A stretch of DNA of 64,000 nucleotides from an uncultured Sphingomonas sp. (GCF_913774285.1 NZ_CAJYHX010000029.1:1-64000), one strand, 5' to 3'; positions 9,199-18,833 are shown, counted from the stretch's first letter. Notes: a model not told the origin generated them from the sequence alone. Program-made: numbers and translations.

Positions 9199-10161
9199 TC
9201 ACGTCGCCCGCACCACTCGCTGATTGATCGCGCCGAACGGCCCGCCTTGCTCCCCAGCATGCATCCGCACGCGATCGCCGGCGCGCAGAAAGGGCGTGCG
9301 AAACGCGCCATGCGCGATCTTCTCGATCGCGCGACGTTCGGAGATGCAGGTCGATCCCACCTCCGCATGCTCGGCATTGGAAACCGTTCCGGAGCCGATG
9401 ATTGTTCCAGCCGGCAGGCTGCGGGTTCGCGCGGCATGGGCGATCAGCTCATGGAAGCCATAGGCCATCGCGTCCCCCTTGGGGCTCCCGAACCACGCCC
9501 CGTTCACCTCAACGGTGAGCGGCAGGCATACCCGGCCGTCGCGCCAGGCGTTCTCCAGCATGTCGGGCGTCACCGCGAATGGCGCGACGCTGCATGCCGG
9601 CTTCGCCTGCACCCAGCCAAACCCGGTCTTCATTTCGAGGGGTGCGATCGTCCGCAGCGACCAATCGTTGATCAGCACGATCAGCCGCACATGGGCGAGG
9701 GCTTCCTCGGCCGGGCACCCCATCGGCACCGCGCCCGTAATCACGCCGAACTCGCCTTCGAAGTCGATGCCGTCGGCTTCGTCCGGGAACGGCGCATCCT
9801 CGGTCGGCGCCAGGAATTGATGGCTCATGCCCTGATACATCAGTGGCTTGTCGGTTTCGATCGGCGCGTGGTTGAACGCCTGCTGCATCAGCTCGCCATG
9901 CGTGGGAAACGCCGATCCGTCGAGCCACTGCCAGGTGCGCGGCAGCGGCGCGCGCAGCGGGACGCCGTCTAGCGGGGCGCCCTCGCCAGCCGCCAGACGG
10001 GCGGCGATACCCTGCACCGCCGGCAGCGCTGCGTCCCAATTTTCGAGCAGGGCCAGCAGGTTGGGCCAATCCCGCCCGGCGGCCATGCAGCGGCGCATAT
10101 CGGGCGAGACGAGCAGAAGTTCGCCGTCGGGGGTGCCGTTGTCGCGAGTGGCGAAGCGCAT
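9199..10161 (-). CDS. Fumarylacetoacetate hydrolase (FAH) family protein
   Basis: A 320-aa protein with the FAH C-terminal fold. The metal-binding acidic residues are visible in DFEGEFGVI and in INDWSLR, and the family segments SGTVSNAEH and a C-terminal GDRVRMHAGEQG are present. Members hydrolyse C-C bonds of, or decarboxylate, beta-diketone or keto-enol acids late in aromatic degradation. As the last minus-strand gene of a cluster with a monooxygenase and a ring-cleavage-type dioxygenase, it probably acts on the ring-cleavage product. The substrate cannot be read from the sequence. Confidence 0.88.
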   Translation of the reverse strand: MRFATRDNGTPDGELLLVSPDMRRCMAAGRDWPNLLALLENWDAALPAVQGIAARLAAGEGAPLDGVPLRAPLPRTWQWLDGSAFPTHGELMQQAFNHAPIETDKPLMYQGMSHQFLAPTEDAPFPDEADGIDFEGEFGVITGAVPMGCPAEEALAHVRLIVLINDWSLRTIAPLEMKTGFGWVQAKPACSVAPFAVTPDMLENAWRDGRVCLPLTVEVNGAWFGSPKGDAMAYGFHELIAHAARTRSLPAGTIIGSGTVSNAEHAEVGSTCISERRAIEKIAHGAFRTPFLRAGDRVRMHAGEQGGPFGAINQRVVRAT

Positions 10162-10490
10162 GCGAGAAATCCTTCAGGCGTGGGTGTTAGGAGAAAGGCG
10201 TCGCCAGCCAGTGTCCGATCGATCGGCGCTTCGGCATCCGTGTTGGCGGTAAGGCTTGGCGCATCGGCATGGGCGTTGGTCGGCGCGGGATAGCTGCCGA
10301 AGACGTGGCCGAGGGTGAATCCTCGACATGGGCGATCGCGGCATTCGGGAAGCGGCACAGGAGCGCCGCCGCGGAGAAGGGGCCATGCTTGGCCCCTTCT
10401 TGCAGGATGGCTCGGACGAGAATGTCCGCGCAGCATTCGGCCGGGCAGCGCCAGCTGGTCGCCTGCGCCCGGAGATCGTCACGTGCATCG
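10162..10490 (-). other. Spacer with possible gene remnant and a strong hairpin
   Basis: These 329 bases between the cupin and FAH genes hold no intact gene. On the minus strand, the frame just after the cupin stop stays open for about 100 codons with strongly GC-rich third positions, but it lacks a clear start and resembles no family I know. Another frame takes over with plausible composition further on, as after a frameshift. A 9-bp inverted repeat, AAGGGGCCA at 10377-10385 and TGGCCCCTT at 10390-10398, could be a terminator or processing hairpin for the cupin transcript, though no T run follows. Confidence 0.35.
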
Positions 10491-11054
10491 TCAGCGTTTC
10501 AGGCTCGCGTCGAACGCGCCGTCGATCAGGATGAAGGCGATGCGGCAGTTCTTGTCCGAACGATTCGCCCAGCCATGGTTGGTGCCGCGCTGGATGACGA
10601 TGTCGCCGGCGCGGACCGTCGTCTCGCCTTCGTCCATGATCAGCACCAGCTCGCCTTCGAGCACGATGCCATAGTCGATCGTCTCGGTGCGGTGCATCAG
10701 TGCATGCCGCGATCCTTCGCCATGTGCCGAGGCATCGCCGGCGCCGACTTCGGCGAAATGTGCCTTGGCCTCCTCGGGCGTCATGTTGCGGATGCCGTCG
10801 CCCTCGGGCGGAATGTCGAGCACGCGGATGCGCGTGCCGTTCTTCGGGGGTGCGAGGACGATGCCGGTTTCGGGCGGCTCGCCCGAGGCGGCGTCGATCG
10901 GCGCGGGCGTCGCCTGGGTGTTCCACACTTCGTGGAACAGCGGGCCGATATCGCCGCCGACGCGCTGGACGCGCGGCACGACACCGTCTTCCTGGATGAT
11001 CGCGCGGCCCTGGGCATCATGGCCGGTGACGACGCGGCGAACGGACTTTTCCAT
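10491..11054 (-). CDS. Cupin domain protein
   Basis: A 187-aa protein with a C-terminal cupin beta-barrel. HRTETIDYGIVLEGE matches cupin motif 1 with its metal-ligand His and Glu, and the GDIVIQRGTNHGW segment matches motif 2. Such single-domain cupins are common in aromatic catabolism clusters, but their activity is rarely known; isomerase, dioxygenase or decarboxylase roles are all possible. It lies 11 bases after the MFS transporter gene and is probably cotranscribed with it. Confidence 0.85.
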   Translation of the reverse strand: MEKSVRRVVTGHDAQGRAIIQEDGVVPRVQRVGGDIGPLFHEVWNTQATPAPIDAASGEPPETGIVLAPPKNGTRIRVLDIPPEGDGIRNMTPEEAKAHFAEVGAGDASAHGEGSRHALMHRTETIDYGIVLEGELVLIMDEGETTVRAGDIVIQRGTNHGWANRSDKNCRIAFILIDGAFDASLKR

Positions 11055-11065
11055 GGGGTGTTCCT

Positions 11066-12250
11066 TCAGGCAGGGAGGGGGCCGGGCGCGCGCCTGCCGG
11101 CGAACAGGGCGGCGATCGCCCCGGCCAGCGCGAGCCCGGTATAGAGAAGCAGGGTCTGCGAAAGGCCGCCGGTCACGGGGATCAGCAGCGTGGTGATCAG
11201 GGGCGCGGCGAACTGGCCGAGGAAGAAGGCCCCCGTCCAGGCGCCGGTGCCCGATCCGCGCGCGGCGGCGGGCAGGCGACGCATCACCCAGGCGAGCATG
11301 TTGGGCAGCAGGATGCCGCTGCCGACACAGGCGAGCACCGCGCAGGCGGTAATCGGCCCGAACCCGGGCACCAGCGCCGCGCCGGCATAGCCGATCGCCA
11401 CCAGCGCCAGCCCGGTAGCGAGCAGCCGCGGCCCGGCATGCGCCTTGAACCGGCCGAACAGGATGCTGCCGATCGCGACGCCCAGATTGGTGCCGGCCGC
11501 CGCCAGCCCGATCAGCGCGGGCGAGGTGACGCCGCTGCGCTCGACGATCGGCCCGACCTGGACGATGATGGTGTAGAACAGCACGCCCACCGCAATGGTG
11601 ATCAGCAGCACCGGCAGGATGGTGCCGAGCGGCAGCCGCACCTTGGGCGCGGCGTGGCGCGCGCGCTGGATCGGCTCGAACAGCATCGCGACTACTGCGA
11701 TCGCGATCGGCAGAGCGATGACATAGAGCAGGAACGGCCCGCGCGACCCCAGCGCCTCGCCCAGCGCCCCGCCGATCGCCACCAGCAGGATGGCGCTGAG
11801 GCTTACCGAGGCCATCTGGGCAGAGATCCAGCGCTCGCGCCGGGGGGCTTCGAAATAGTCGCCGAGCATTGCGGTGGAGACGGTCATGATCGCCGCTTCC
11901 GCCAGCCCCAGCACCGCCCGCGCGGCGATGATCGCCGGCAGGTCCTTAAGCAGGAAGGGCAGCGCGCCGACCACGCCGTAGATCAGCAGCGCGATCAGCA
12001 GCACCGGCTTGCGCCCGAAGCGGTCGGACATCGCCCCCGCCACCGGCGAGAACAGGGCGATGCACAAAGCCGGGATGGTCAGCGCCACGGGCACCAGCAC
12101 CGCCGATCCCGGCACCGCGGCGAATTCGCGGAGCAGCATCGGCAGCACCGGCACCAGCGCGACGATGCCCATGGTGGGCATGATCGCGGTGAGGATCAGC
12201 AGGATCGCGTGCCGGCTGGACGCGACCTGCGTTCCCGCTGCCGCGCTCAT
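11066..12250 (-). CDS. MFS transporter
   Basis: A 394-aa major facilitator with about 12 hydrophobic segments. The conserved loop between helices 2 and 3 reads GAMSDRFGRKP near residues 70-80, the MFS signature. In this operon it most likely imports the aromatic substrate or a related acid across the inner membrane, or exports a pathway product; direction and substrate are inferred from context only. The start overlaps the stop of the alpha/beta hydrolase gene in ATGA, so the two are translationally coupled. Confidence 0.9.
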   Translation of the reverse strand: MSAAAGTQVASSRHAILLILTAIMPTMGIVALVPVLPMLLREFAAVPGSAVLVPVALTIPALCIALFSPVAGAMSDRFGRKPVLLIALLIYGVVGALPFLLKDLPAIIAARAVLGLAEAAIMTVSTAMLGDYFEAPRRERWISAQMASVSLSAILLVAIGGALGEALGSRGPFLLYVIALPIAIAVVAMLFEPIQRARHAAPKVRLPLGTILPVLLITIAVGVLFYTIIVQVGPIVERSGVTSPALIGLAAAGTNLGVAIGSILFGRFKAHAGPRLLATGLALVAIGYAGAALVPGFGPITACAVLACVGSGILLPNMLAWVMRRLPAAARGSGTGAWTGAFFLGQFAAPLITTLLIPVTGGLSQTLLLYTGLALAGAIAALFAGRRAPGPLPA

Positions 12251-13404
12251 GCGGTGTGTCCGCCCAGCGTTTCGCCGAACCAGTCGGCGATATAATCGCG
12301 GCCGAACGACATGTTGTCGGCGCCGACATGCTCGACCCCGCCTTCGCGCGCGGTGAAGATCTTCAGCTCGCGCTTCGGGCTGTTGACCAGCTGGTCGTAG
12401 CAGTCATGTGCGTACTGGACGCTGATCTGGCGATCCTGCGCGCCGTGGGTGACGAGCAACGGCACCTTCACGCCGTCCATATGGCCGTTGAGGTTCATGT
12501 CGGCGGAACGCGCGAAGAAATCGTCCATGTCGCTGGCGCCGAACGCCCACATCACATGCGCCCAGTAATGCGGCACCGGGTTCTCGCCCTCGCGGTTGAG
12601 CCGCTTCTGCTGCACCTCGGCCCAATTATGGTTGGCGCCCCAACAGGCGCCCGAGGCGAAGCGCGGCTCATAGGCGACCGCACGCGGCGCGAAATGGCCG
12701 CCCAGCGAGATGCCGGTCATGCCGATCCGCTTGGGATCCACGTCCGCCTGGCGCTCCAGCCAGTCGACGGCCTTCGACGCCCAGTTCTCCGCATGCGGAT
12801 CGACCGGTAACCCCTGCAGCCGCAGCGCCTCGCCCGATCCGGGCTGGTCGACGCAGAGCGTGGAGATGCCGCGCCGGGCCAGCGCCTCGGGCAGGCGCGA
12901 CCAGTAGAGCAGCTCCTTGCAGCTATCGAGGCCGTTGCAATAGACCACCACCGGCTTCGGGCCGTCGCCGGGCGCGCGGGTGTAAAGCGCCGGCATGGTG
13001 CCGGTCGCCAGCGGGATTTCCACGCGTTCACGGTTGATCTGGCCGAGTGCGGTGGAGCGATCGAAGGTCGCCCGCGCCTTGGCATAGGTTTCCTTGCGGC
13101 CGGGATGGCCATGGCCCTGCATCCGCTCGCCGGTGAACAGATAGAGCGCGGCGCGCTCCAGCTTGTTCGAGGCGGAGAAGGCGCGGCCGCGCGCCTCGTC
13201 CTCGTCGGCGAGGCCGATCAGCTTGTCGGCCATCGCGACCCATTGCTCCATGAACTGCGGGGTGCCGGCATCGGCACCGGCCGCGGCCGCATCCTTGATC
13301 GGCTGGCACATGTCGACCAGCTCGCCGATCTGGCCGCCGCTCTCCATCGCGATCGCGACCGAAAGGTTCCAGATATAGTTGGGGAAATATTCGAACAGCG
13401 CCAC
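12247..13404 (-). CDS. Alpha/beta hydrolase, FrsA/dihydroxypseudooxynicotine hydrolase-like
   Basis: A 385-aa protein. An N-terminal helical cap region (about 1-130) precedes an alpha/beta hydrolase core. The nucleophile elbow is GISLGG near residue 229, an acid is likely in VTHGAQDRQI, and the catalytic His is probably in GGVEHVG near the end. The architecture recalls 2,6-dihydroxypseudooxynicotine hydrolase, which breaks a C-C bond beside an aromatic ring, and other FrsA-like hydrolases. It lies next to a ring-cleavage-type dioxygenase, so a C-C bond hydrolase role is plausible. It starts 3 bases after the dioxygenase gene ends. Confidence 0.83.
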   Translation of the reverse strand: MALFEYFPNYIWNLSVAIAMESGGQIGELVDMCQPIKDAAAAGADAGTPQFMEQWVAMADKLIGLADEDEARGRAFSASNKLERAALYLFTGERMQGHGHPGRKETYAKARATFDRSTALGQINRERVEIPLATGTMPALYTRAPGDGPKPVVVYCNGLDSCKELLYWSRLPEALARRGISTLCVDQPGSGEALRLQGLPVDPHAENWASKAVDWLERQADVDPKRIGMTGISLGGHFAPRAVAYEPRFASGACWGANHNWAEVQQKRLNREGENPVPHYWAHVMWAFGASDMDDFFARSADMNLNGHMDGVKVPLLVTHGAQDRQISVQYAHDCYDQLVNSPKRELKIFTAREGGVEHVGADNMSFGRDYIADWFGETLGGHTA

Positions 13405-13407
13405 GGC

Positions 13408-14310
13408 TCAGGCCTCCACCGCCATGAACAGCCCTGGATTGGGGGCAGGAAGCGGCATCGTCTGCGGACCGCCGGTGCCGATCCCCCACTGGTCCATGAT
13501 CAGCGGCGCGGGGGTGTAGACCTGATGCTGGTGCGCGTCGAAATCGACCTCTTCCAGCTCCGAAGTGTATTCGGTGACGAAGCCGCTGGGCGTGACGAAA
13601 TAGCTGAAGGTGTTGTTGCCGGCGGTATGGCGGCCGGGACCCCAGCCGATGTTGATGCCGTTGAGCTTCAGCCGGTGCGCGCCGCGCATCATGCCGTCGA
13701 TCCCCTCCATGTCATAGGCGACATGGTTGAGGCAGGCGGGCCCCGGCAGCAGCGCAATGCGGTGGTGCGCCGAATTGCAGCGCAGGAAGCACATGAAGTC
13801 GCCCAGCCAGTCGCTCACCTTGAAGCCGAGCACGTCGGTGAAGAATTTCACCGCCGCCTGGTGATCGGGCGAGTGCAGCACGATGTGGCTGATCTTGACC
13901 GGCACGCCGTCCCAGCGGGCGATCTCGCGGCGCTGGCCGCGCGCGACGTCGCTCGAGACTTCGAACAGCAGCCCGTCGGGAGAGAAGAAGCGAAAGCCGT
14001 AGCCGCCGCCGGGTGTGCTGAGTTCGGCAGGCTCGCGGACGATCTTGCAGCCGGCGCTCTCGGCACGAGCGCGGATCGCGTCGACATCGGCGCTGCTGTC
14101 GGCGGCGAGCGCGATCACGTCGATGCGGTTTTCCTCGGCCGGGCGGAGGCGGACGACATGGTGTTCGTCGTGACCCTGGGCCTTGAACCAGGCCATGCCG
14201 TCGTTGCTCGGCACGGGCTCCAGGCCCCAGATGTCCTCGTAGAACTTTTTCTCGGCGTCGAAGTCGGTGACGGCATAGCCGACATAGCGAATTTCGGTGA
14301 CTCGGGTCAT
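13408..14310 (-). CDS. VOC-fold extradiol-type ring-cleavage dioxygenase
   Basis: A 300-aa protein built of two vicinal-oxygen-chelate modules (about 5-125 and 140-260), the layout of type I extradiol dioxygenases. In the second module a likely 2-His-1-Glu iron site is formed by His in SHIVLHSPD, His in LNHVAYD and Glu in FVTEYTSE. These enzymes open catecholic rings next to the hydroxyl pair. The upstream gene is a FAD monooxygenase that could make the catechol, and the downstream hydrolase could process the product. It might instead be a VOC isomerase, but the metal triad favours a dioxygenase. Confidence 0.85.
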   Translation of the reverse strand: MTRVTEIRYVGYAVTDFDAEKKFYEDIWGLEPVPSNDGMAWFKAQGHDEHHVVRLRPAEENRIDVIALAADSSADVDAIRARAESAGCKIVREPAELSTPGGGYGFRFFSPDGLLFEVSSDVARGQRREIARWDGVPVKISHIVLHSPDHQAAVKFFTDVLGFKVSDWLGDFMCFLRCNSAHHRIALLPGPACLNHVAYDMEGIDGMMRGAHRLKLNGINIGWGPGRHTAGNNTFSYFVTPSGFVTEYTSELEEVDFDAHQHQVYTPAPLIMDQWGIGTGGPQTMPLPAPNPGLFMAVEA

Positions 14311-14328
14311 GATAGGCTTTCCTGGGGA

Positions 14329-15444
14329 TCAGATCGGTTGTGCGGTGACGGCGAACATTTCGGCGGTCGCCTTGGCGTTATCGACCGGCGGACCCTTGCC
14401 GAGCTGGCCGTGGCAGATCGCCAGGCTCTGGCGGACGATATAGGCGCAGCGATCGAAGCGGCGGGCGCGATAGGCGGTGAAGGCGTCCTCCGCCGTGTCA
14501 GCGCGGGCGAGCTCCTCTGCGAGGACGAGGCTGTCCTCGATCGCCATGCCGGCGCCCTGGCCGAGATGCGGGGTGGTCGCGTGAACGGCGTCGCCGAGCA
14601 GCACGACCCGGCCGCGATGCCATGGCCCCTCCATCAGCATGCCTTCCAGCGGGCGATAGACCACGGCGTCATCGTCGGTGATCTGCCCGGCGAGCGCCTG
14701 GATCGCCGGCGCGCAGGTGGCGAGCTTGCCGCGCATCGTCGCCGCCAGTCCCTCGCGCGGGTAGCGCGGATTGTCCGGTTCGGGCGTGGTGACGTACATG
14801 TACATCAGGTCTGCGCTGATCGGCACGAAGCCGACGCCGGTCGGGCCGTTATACACCTGCAGCGCATCGAGATCGGCGAAGCGCGGGAAATTGTAGCGCC
14901 ACACCGCCTGGCCGGTAAACGCGGGCCGCTCCGCATCCGGGAACAGCGTTTCGCGGGTGTGCGAATAGACGCCGTCGGCACCGATCACGAGGTCGTAGAT
15001 GCCGCTGCTGCCGTCGGAGAAGGTCACCGCAACCTGCTCGCCATCGTCGACGATGGTTTCCGCGGTGATGCACAGCCGCACCTCGGCGCCCTCCGCGATC
15101 GTGCGGTCGCCGAGCACCTTGTGCAGCGCGCGGCGGCCGATGCCGACATTGGCGGGATAGCCGTCGAGCAGCCTCGGCGCGGGCACGCGGGCAACCTTCA
15201 CGCCGTCGGGCCGGAAGATCTCGACGGCGTCGAAGCCGACGCCGGCGCCCAGATAATCGTCGAGCAGGCCCAGCGCCTTCATCGCGCGCAGCACATTGGC
15301 CTGCTGGATGATGCCGACACCGTAGACCGACCAGCCAGGATCGCGTTCGATCACCTCGACGGCGAAGCCCTTGTGCCTGAGCGCGATGGCGGCGGTGAGC
15401 CCGCCGATGCCGCCGCCGATGACGAGGATCTTGAGAGACTGCAT
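14329..15444 (-). CDS. FAD-dependent aromatic monooxygenase
   Basis: A 371-aa class A flavoprotein monooxygenase of the salicylate / 3-hydroxybenzoate hydroxylase type. The N-terminal GGGIGGLTAA (about 9-18) binds the ADP part of FAD, GADGVYSHTR (about 160) is the NAD(P)H/FAD motif, and GDAVHATTPHLGQGAG (about 285-300) is the second FAD motif. It should hydroxylate a phenolic ring using NAD(P)H and oxygen, preparing the substrate for the adjacent dioxygenase. No Rieske oxygenase or dehydrogenase gene is nearby, which suggests the natural substrate already carries a ring hydroxyl. Confidence 0.9.
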   Translation of the reverse strand: MQSLKILVIGGGIGGLTAAIALRHKGFAVEVIERDPGWSVYGVGIIQQANVLRAMKALGLLDDYLGAGVGFDAVEIFRPDGVKVARVPAPRLLDGYPANVGIGRRALHKVLGDRTIAEGAEVRLCITAETIVDDGEQVAVTFSDGSSGIYDLVIGADGVYSHTRETLFPDAERPAFTGQAVWRYNFPRFADLDALQVYNGPTGVGFVPISADLMYMYVTTPEPDNPRYPREGLAATMRGKLATCAPAIQALAGQITDDDAVVYRPLEGMLMEGPWHRGRVVLLGDAVHATTPHLGQGAGMAIEDSLVLAEELARADTAEDAFTAYRARRFDRCAYIVRQSLAICHGQLGKGPPVDNAKATAEMFAVTAQPI

Positions 15445-15447
15445 GGC

Positions 15448-16428
15448 TTAGAATCGTTCCAGATCTTGGGCGGCGGTCACCGGCCCGGGGAAGAATTGGT
15501 GGATGGTGGCGATGGACCGGTCGATCGCCGCCTGATCGGCGCGGGCGATCACGAGGTGGGTCAGCACCACCTGCTTCACCCCCATCGCCTTGGCCATTTC
15601 GCCGACCTGCTGGGGGGTGAGGTGATGGCGGGTCAGATGCTCGGCCATTGCATCGCGCTGCGCCGCCGGCATGTTCGGCTGGATCCGCGCGATCGCCGCC
15701 ATGGTGGCCGGCACGTCGATCATCTCGCTGACCAGCAGGTCCGCGCCGCGGCCGAGCGCGTCGACGGCCGGGCTCGGCCCGGTGTCGCCGGTATAGACGA
15801 TCGATTTGCCCGGCAGGTCGAACCGCAGCGCCAGCGACTGATAGTGGCGGTCCTCGGCCGATCCCGGCGCGAAGCTGTAATGGCTGTTCTTGACGGCGCG
15901 CACGGTGAAGCCGCCAAGCGTCTCCTTCGTGCCGTCCGCCATCTCGGTGACGACCACCGTCGTCGCCGGATCGATCACCGGCGCGCCGGGCAGGCCATAG
16001 CCCGCCGCCGCGGCCGGCTGCATCGAGGCGACCAGCCCGTCGACGAGCGCCTTGGTGCCCGGCGGGCCGTAGACGTGGAGCGGGCTGGGCGCGTGGGTCT
16101 GGTAGCGTAGGCCGATCAGCGCGGCGAGGCCGCCGGTATGATCGAAATGCAGGTGGCTGAGGAAGACCGCCTTCACCTGCAGCGCCTGGAGATTGACCTT
16201 GGCGAGTTGCTCCACCGCCCCGTCGCCGACATCGACCAGATAGACGTCGCGGCCGAGGACCAGCGCATTGGCCGGCTGCGACCGGCCCGGCTCCGGCACC
16301 GGGCCGCCCATCGTGCCCAGCGTGATCCAGCGCGATGCGGGAGCCGGCGTCTGCGCGTCCGCCGCACCTGCCGCCGAGAGCAGCAGGCCGGTGACGAGCA
16401 GGCGCGGAAGAAGGTGCATGGCGCGCAT
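15448..16428 (-). CDS. Secreted MBL-fold metallo-hydrolase
   Basis: A 326-aa protein with an N-terminal signal peptide ending about residue 25 (GAADA-QTPAP), so it should be periplasmic. The metallo-beta-lactamase metal site is clear: SHLHFDHTGG near 88-97, with further ligands probably in YTGDTGPSP and in the late TRHHLTPQQVG segment. The last resembles the sulfatase/phosphodiesterase/RNase Z-like subgroup. In this operon it may open a lactone or ester before uptake, which is inferred only from its place between the TonB receptor and the monooxygenase. Confidence 0.85.
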   Translation of the reverse strand: MRAMHLLPRLLVTGLLLSAAGAADAQTPAPASRWITLGTMGGPVPEPGRSQPANALVLGRDVYLVDVGDGAVEQLAKVNLQALQVKAVFLSHLHFDHTGGLAALIGLRYQTHAPSPLHVYGPPGTKALVDGLVASMQPAAAAGYGLPGAPVIDPATTVVVTEMADGTKETLGGFTVRAVKNSHYSFAPGSAEDRHYQSLALRFDLPGKSIVYTGDTGPSPAVDALGRGADLLVSEMIDVPATMAAIARIQPNMPAAQRDAMAEHLTRHHLTPQQVGEMAKAMGVKQVVLTHLVIARADQAAIDRSIATIHQFFPGPVTAAQDLERF

Positions 16429-16430
16429 CC

Positions 16431-18833
16431 TCAGAATTTCGACGTCGCGCGCACGCCATAGGTGCGCGGCGGCGAATAGACGGCGAGCGCCGCCGAGCCG
16501 GCGCTGTAGATCTGCGCGCTGGCCTGGTAGCGTTCGTCCTCGATGTTGCGGACGAAGGCAGCGATCGACCAGCGATCATCGGTCGAGCCGAAGGCGATCT
16601 GGGCATTGCTCACCCAGGTCGCGCCGACGATCTGGTTCGGCATATATTCGAACCCGACCACGCGGCTGGTGCGATACTGCGTGTCGCCCGAGAGCAGGAT
16701 CTTGTAGTCGCCCAGCGGCACGGTCTGCTGCGCGCCGAGGTTCATCGTCCATTTCGGCGACTGATAGGCGCTGCGGCCCGAGCAATCGATGTCGTACAGC
16801 CCCGCCGTGGCGCTGGCGCGGTAGGGGCAGCCGGTGATCGGCGGCGTCGCGCCGATCGGCTCGCGATAGACGAAGTCGTCATATTTCGCGTCGAGATACT
16901 GGACGTTGACGCTCAGCAGCGTGTTGCGCGTGGCGAGGAACTGCGCATCGACCTCGACACCCTTGTTGGTAGACTTGCCGACATTCTCGGTGAACTGGCC
17001 CTGGTTGCCGTTGCGATCGATGCCGGTGTGGTTGACCTGCTGGTTGCGGTACTTCCACAGGAACGCCTCGAGGTTCAGTTGCAGCCGGTTGTCGAAGAAC
17101 CGGTTCTTCATGCCGATCGTGTAGGCGTCGATATATTCGGGCTGGAACGTCTCGTACCCGGCCGACAGCGCGAAGCCGCCCGAGCGATAGCCGGTCTCGT
17201 AATTGGCATAGAGCAGCGAGCGGGGGGCGACGTCGAACTCGGCGCCGAGATGGTAGGTGAAGCGATCGTTCGACAGCGGCGTGTTGACCGGCGTGACGGC
17301 GTGGATGAGCAGCGCGCCGGTGGTGCCGATCGGGCGTGCCTGGTTGTCCGGCACGCTGGGATAGCCGAGCGACGTCAGGTCCTGATAGCGGCCGGTCGAC
17401 GGCAGCAGTGGCGCGTTCGGGCAGCTCGGCCGGCCCTGCACCACGGCGGTGCAGCGGACGAGGAACACGTCGGCGCGGCCGTTGAAGTCCTTGTCGTCCT
17501 TGGTGTAGCGCAGGCCGCCGATCAGCCGCAGGCGATCGGTGAAATTGGCGGTGACCCGGCCGAACCCGGCATAGGATTTGGTGCCCGAGGTGAACTGCTG
17601 GTACGCGTTCAGCGCCTGCTGGGCATAGAGATAGGTCGCCGCGACCGACTCGTCGAAATAATAGGCGCCGAGGATATAATCGAAGATGCCGACGCGGTTG
17701 CCCGCGAAGCGAACCTCCAGGCTCTTCTGCTCGTCGGTCTCCGCGACATTGCCGTAGAAGGCCGGCACGGCGAAGCGGTTGTCGAGCTTCGAATAGCGCC
17801 AGGCCGGGATCACGGTCAGCGTGCCGGCGCCGGTGCGCAGGCTGATCTCGGCATTGGCGCCGAAATAATTGTTGTCGAGATAGGGCTGCACATCGAGCGG
17901 CGTCAGCGTGCGGCCGGCGAGGCCGCTGAACAGCGTCCGGCGATAGGCCTGCGCCTCGGGCGAGAACAGCCCGCTATCCTCGCTGAGGCCCGCGGGCACG
18001 AACTGGTTGGCGGTGCCGTTGAACACGATCCGCCCCGCATAGGTCGAGCCCGGCCCCTTGCCGCCGCTATGCGCATAGTCACCGCCGATGCGCACGGTGA
18101 GGTCGGGCGCCAGTTCGCTCAGGAACTGGACGCGCAGCGCCTGGGTCTTTTCGTCGCTGGTGCCATCGGACTGATAGCCGCTGCGGCTCACCACGTTGCC
18201 GGCAATGCGCATGGCGCCATGCTCGCCCATGGCGACGTTGACCGCCCCCTGAACGTTGAACGCGTCGTAATTGCCGTAGCTCGCGGTGACGAAGCCGCTG
18301 TTTTCGCCGAGCTTCGGGCGGGTCGGCAGCACGTTGATCGCGCCCGCCGTGGCGTTGCGGCCATAGAGCGTGCCCTGCGGCCCCTTCAGCACCTCTACCC
18401 GCTCGAGATCGTAGAAGATGCCCGAGGTGGAAGTGGCGCGGCCGAGATAGACGCCGTCATAATTGAAGGCGACCGCCGGATCGCTATAGCCGTTGACGGT
18501 GAAATTGCCGACGCCGCGCAGGAAGAACACGGTGTTGGCGCCGCCCTGGGGCTGGGCGCTCAACGACGGTACCGAATTGCCGAGTTCGTTGGCGCTGGTC
18601 AGGCCCTTGCTGACCAGCTGCTCGCCGGTGACCACGGCGACCGGAATGCCCGCGCGCTGCAGATTCTCAGCCTTGCGCTGCGCGGTGACGATGATTTCCT
18701 GAAGGCCCTGCTCGCTGATTGTCGGCTGGCTGCTGTCCTGCGCCGCCGGTTGTGGGTCGCTCTGCGCCCGTGCTGCGCCGCTGGCCGCCACGAGGGCGAT
18801 GGCCGAGCCGGCGAGCATCCATGCCCGTCTCAC
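16431..18833 (-). CDS. TonB-dependent outer-membrane receptor
   Basis: An 800-aa receptor with a signal peptide (cleavage near ARAQ-SDP), a TonB box-like EIIVTAQR, a plug domain containing LKGPQGTLYGRNATAGAINV-type sequence, and a 22-strand barrel ending in a terminal aromatic (TSKF). It should move a large or scarce substrate across the outer membrane, powered by TonB-ExbBD. The GTG at 18833 is preferred because AGGAG lies 7 bases upstream; an ATG at 18905 has no ribosome site and would lie within the probable operator. It is the first gene of the catabolic run and divergent from the LysR gene. Confidence 0.93.
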   Translation of the reverse strand: MRRAWMLAGSAIALVAASGAARAQSDPQPAAQDSSQPTISEQGLQEIIVTAQRKAENLQRAGIPVAVVTGEQLVSKGLTSANELGNSVPSLSAQPQGGANTVFFLRGVGNFTVNGYSDPAVAFNYDGVYLGRATSTSGIFYDLERVEVLKGPQGTLYGRNATAGAINVLPTRPKLGENSGFVTASYGNYDAFNVQGAVNVAMGEHGAMRIAGNVVSRSGYQSDGTSDEKTQALRVQFLSELAPDLTVRIGGDYAHSGGKGPGSTYAGRIVFNGTANQFVPAGLSEDSGLFSPEAQAYRRTLFSGLAGRTLTPLDVQPYLDNNYFGANAEISLRTGAGTLTVIPAWRYSKLDNRFAVPAFYGNVAETDEQKSLEVRFAGNRVGIFDYILGAYYFDESVAATYLYAQQALNAYQQFTSGTKSYAGFGRVTANFTDRLRLIGGLRYTKDDKDFNGRADVFLVRCTAVVQGRPSCPNAPLLPSTGRYQDLTSLGYPSVPDNQARPIGTTGALLIHAVTPVNTPLSNDRFTYHLGAEFDVAPRSLLYANYETGYRSGGFALSAGYETFQPEYIDAYTIGMKNRFFDNRLQLNLEAFLWKYRNQQVNHTGIDRNGNQGQFTENVGKSTNKGVEVDAQFLATRNTLLSVNVQYLDAKYDDFVYREPIGATPPITGCPYRASATAGLYDIDCSGRSAYQSPKWTMNLGAQQTVPLGDYKILLSGDTQYRTSRVVGFEYMPNQIVGATWVSNAQIAFGSTDDRWSIAAFVRNIEDERYQASAQIYSAGSAALAVYSPPRTYGVRATSKF

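Noticed and set aside
8814..9437. A 207-codon minus-strand frame at the FAH gene start of the spacer
   Set aside because: Overlaps the end of the FAH-family gene in another frame and is Arg/Pro/Ser-rich.
13105..16110. A 1001-codon plus-strand frame across the catabolic cluster
   Set aside because: It is antisense to three recognisable enzymes and has low-complexity His/Arg/Ala composition without motifs.
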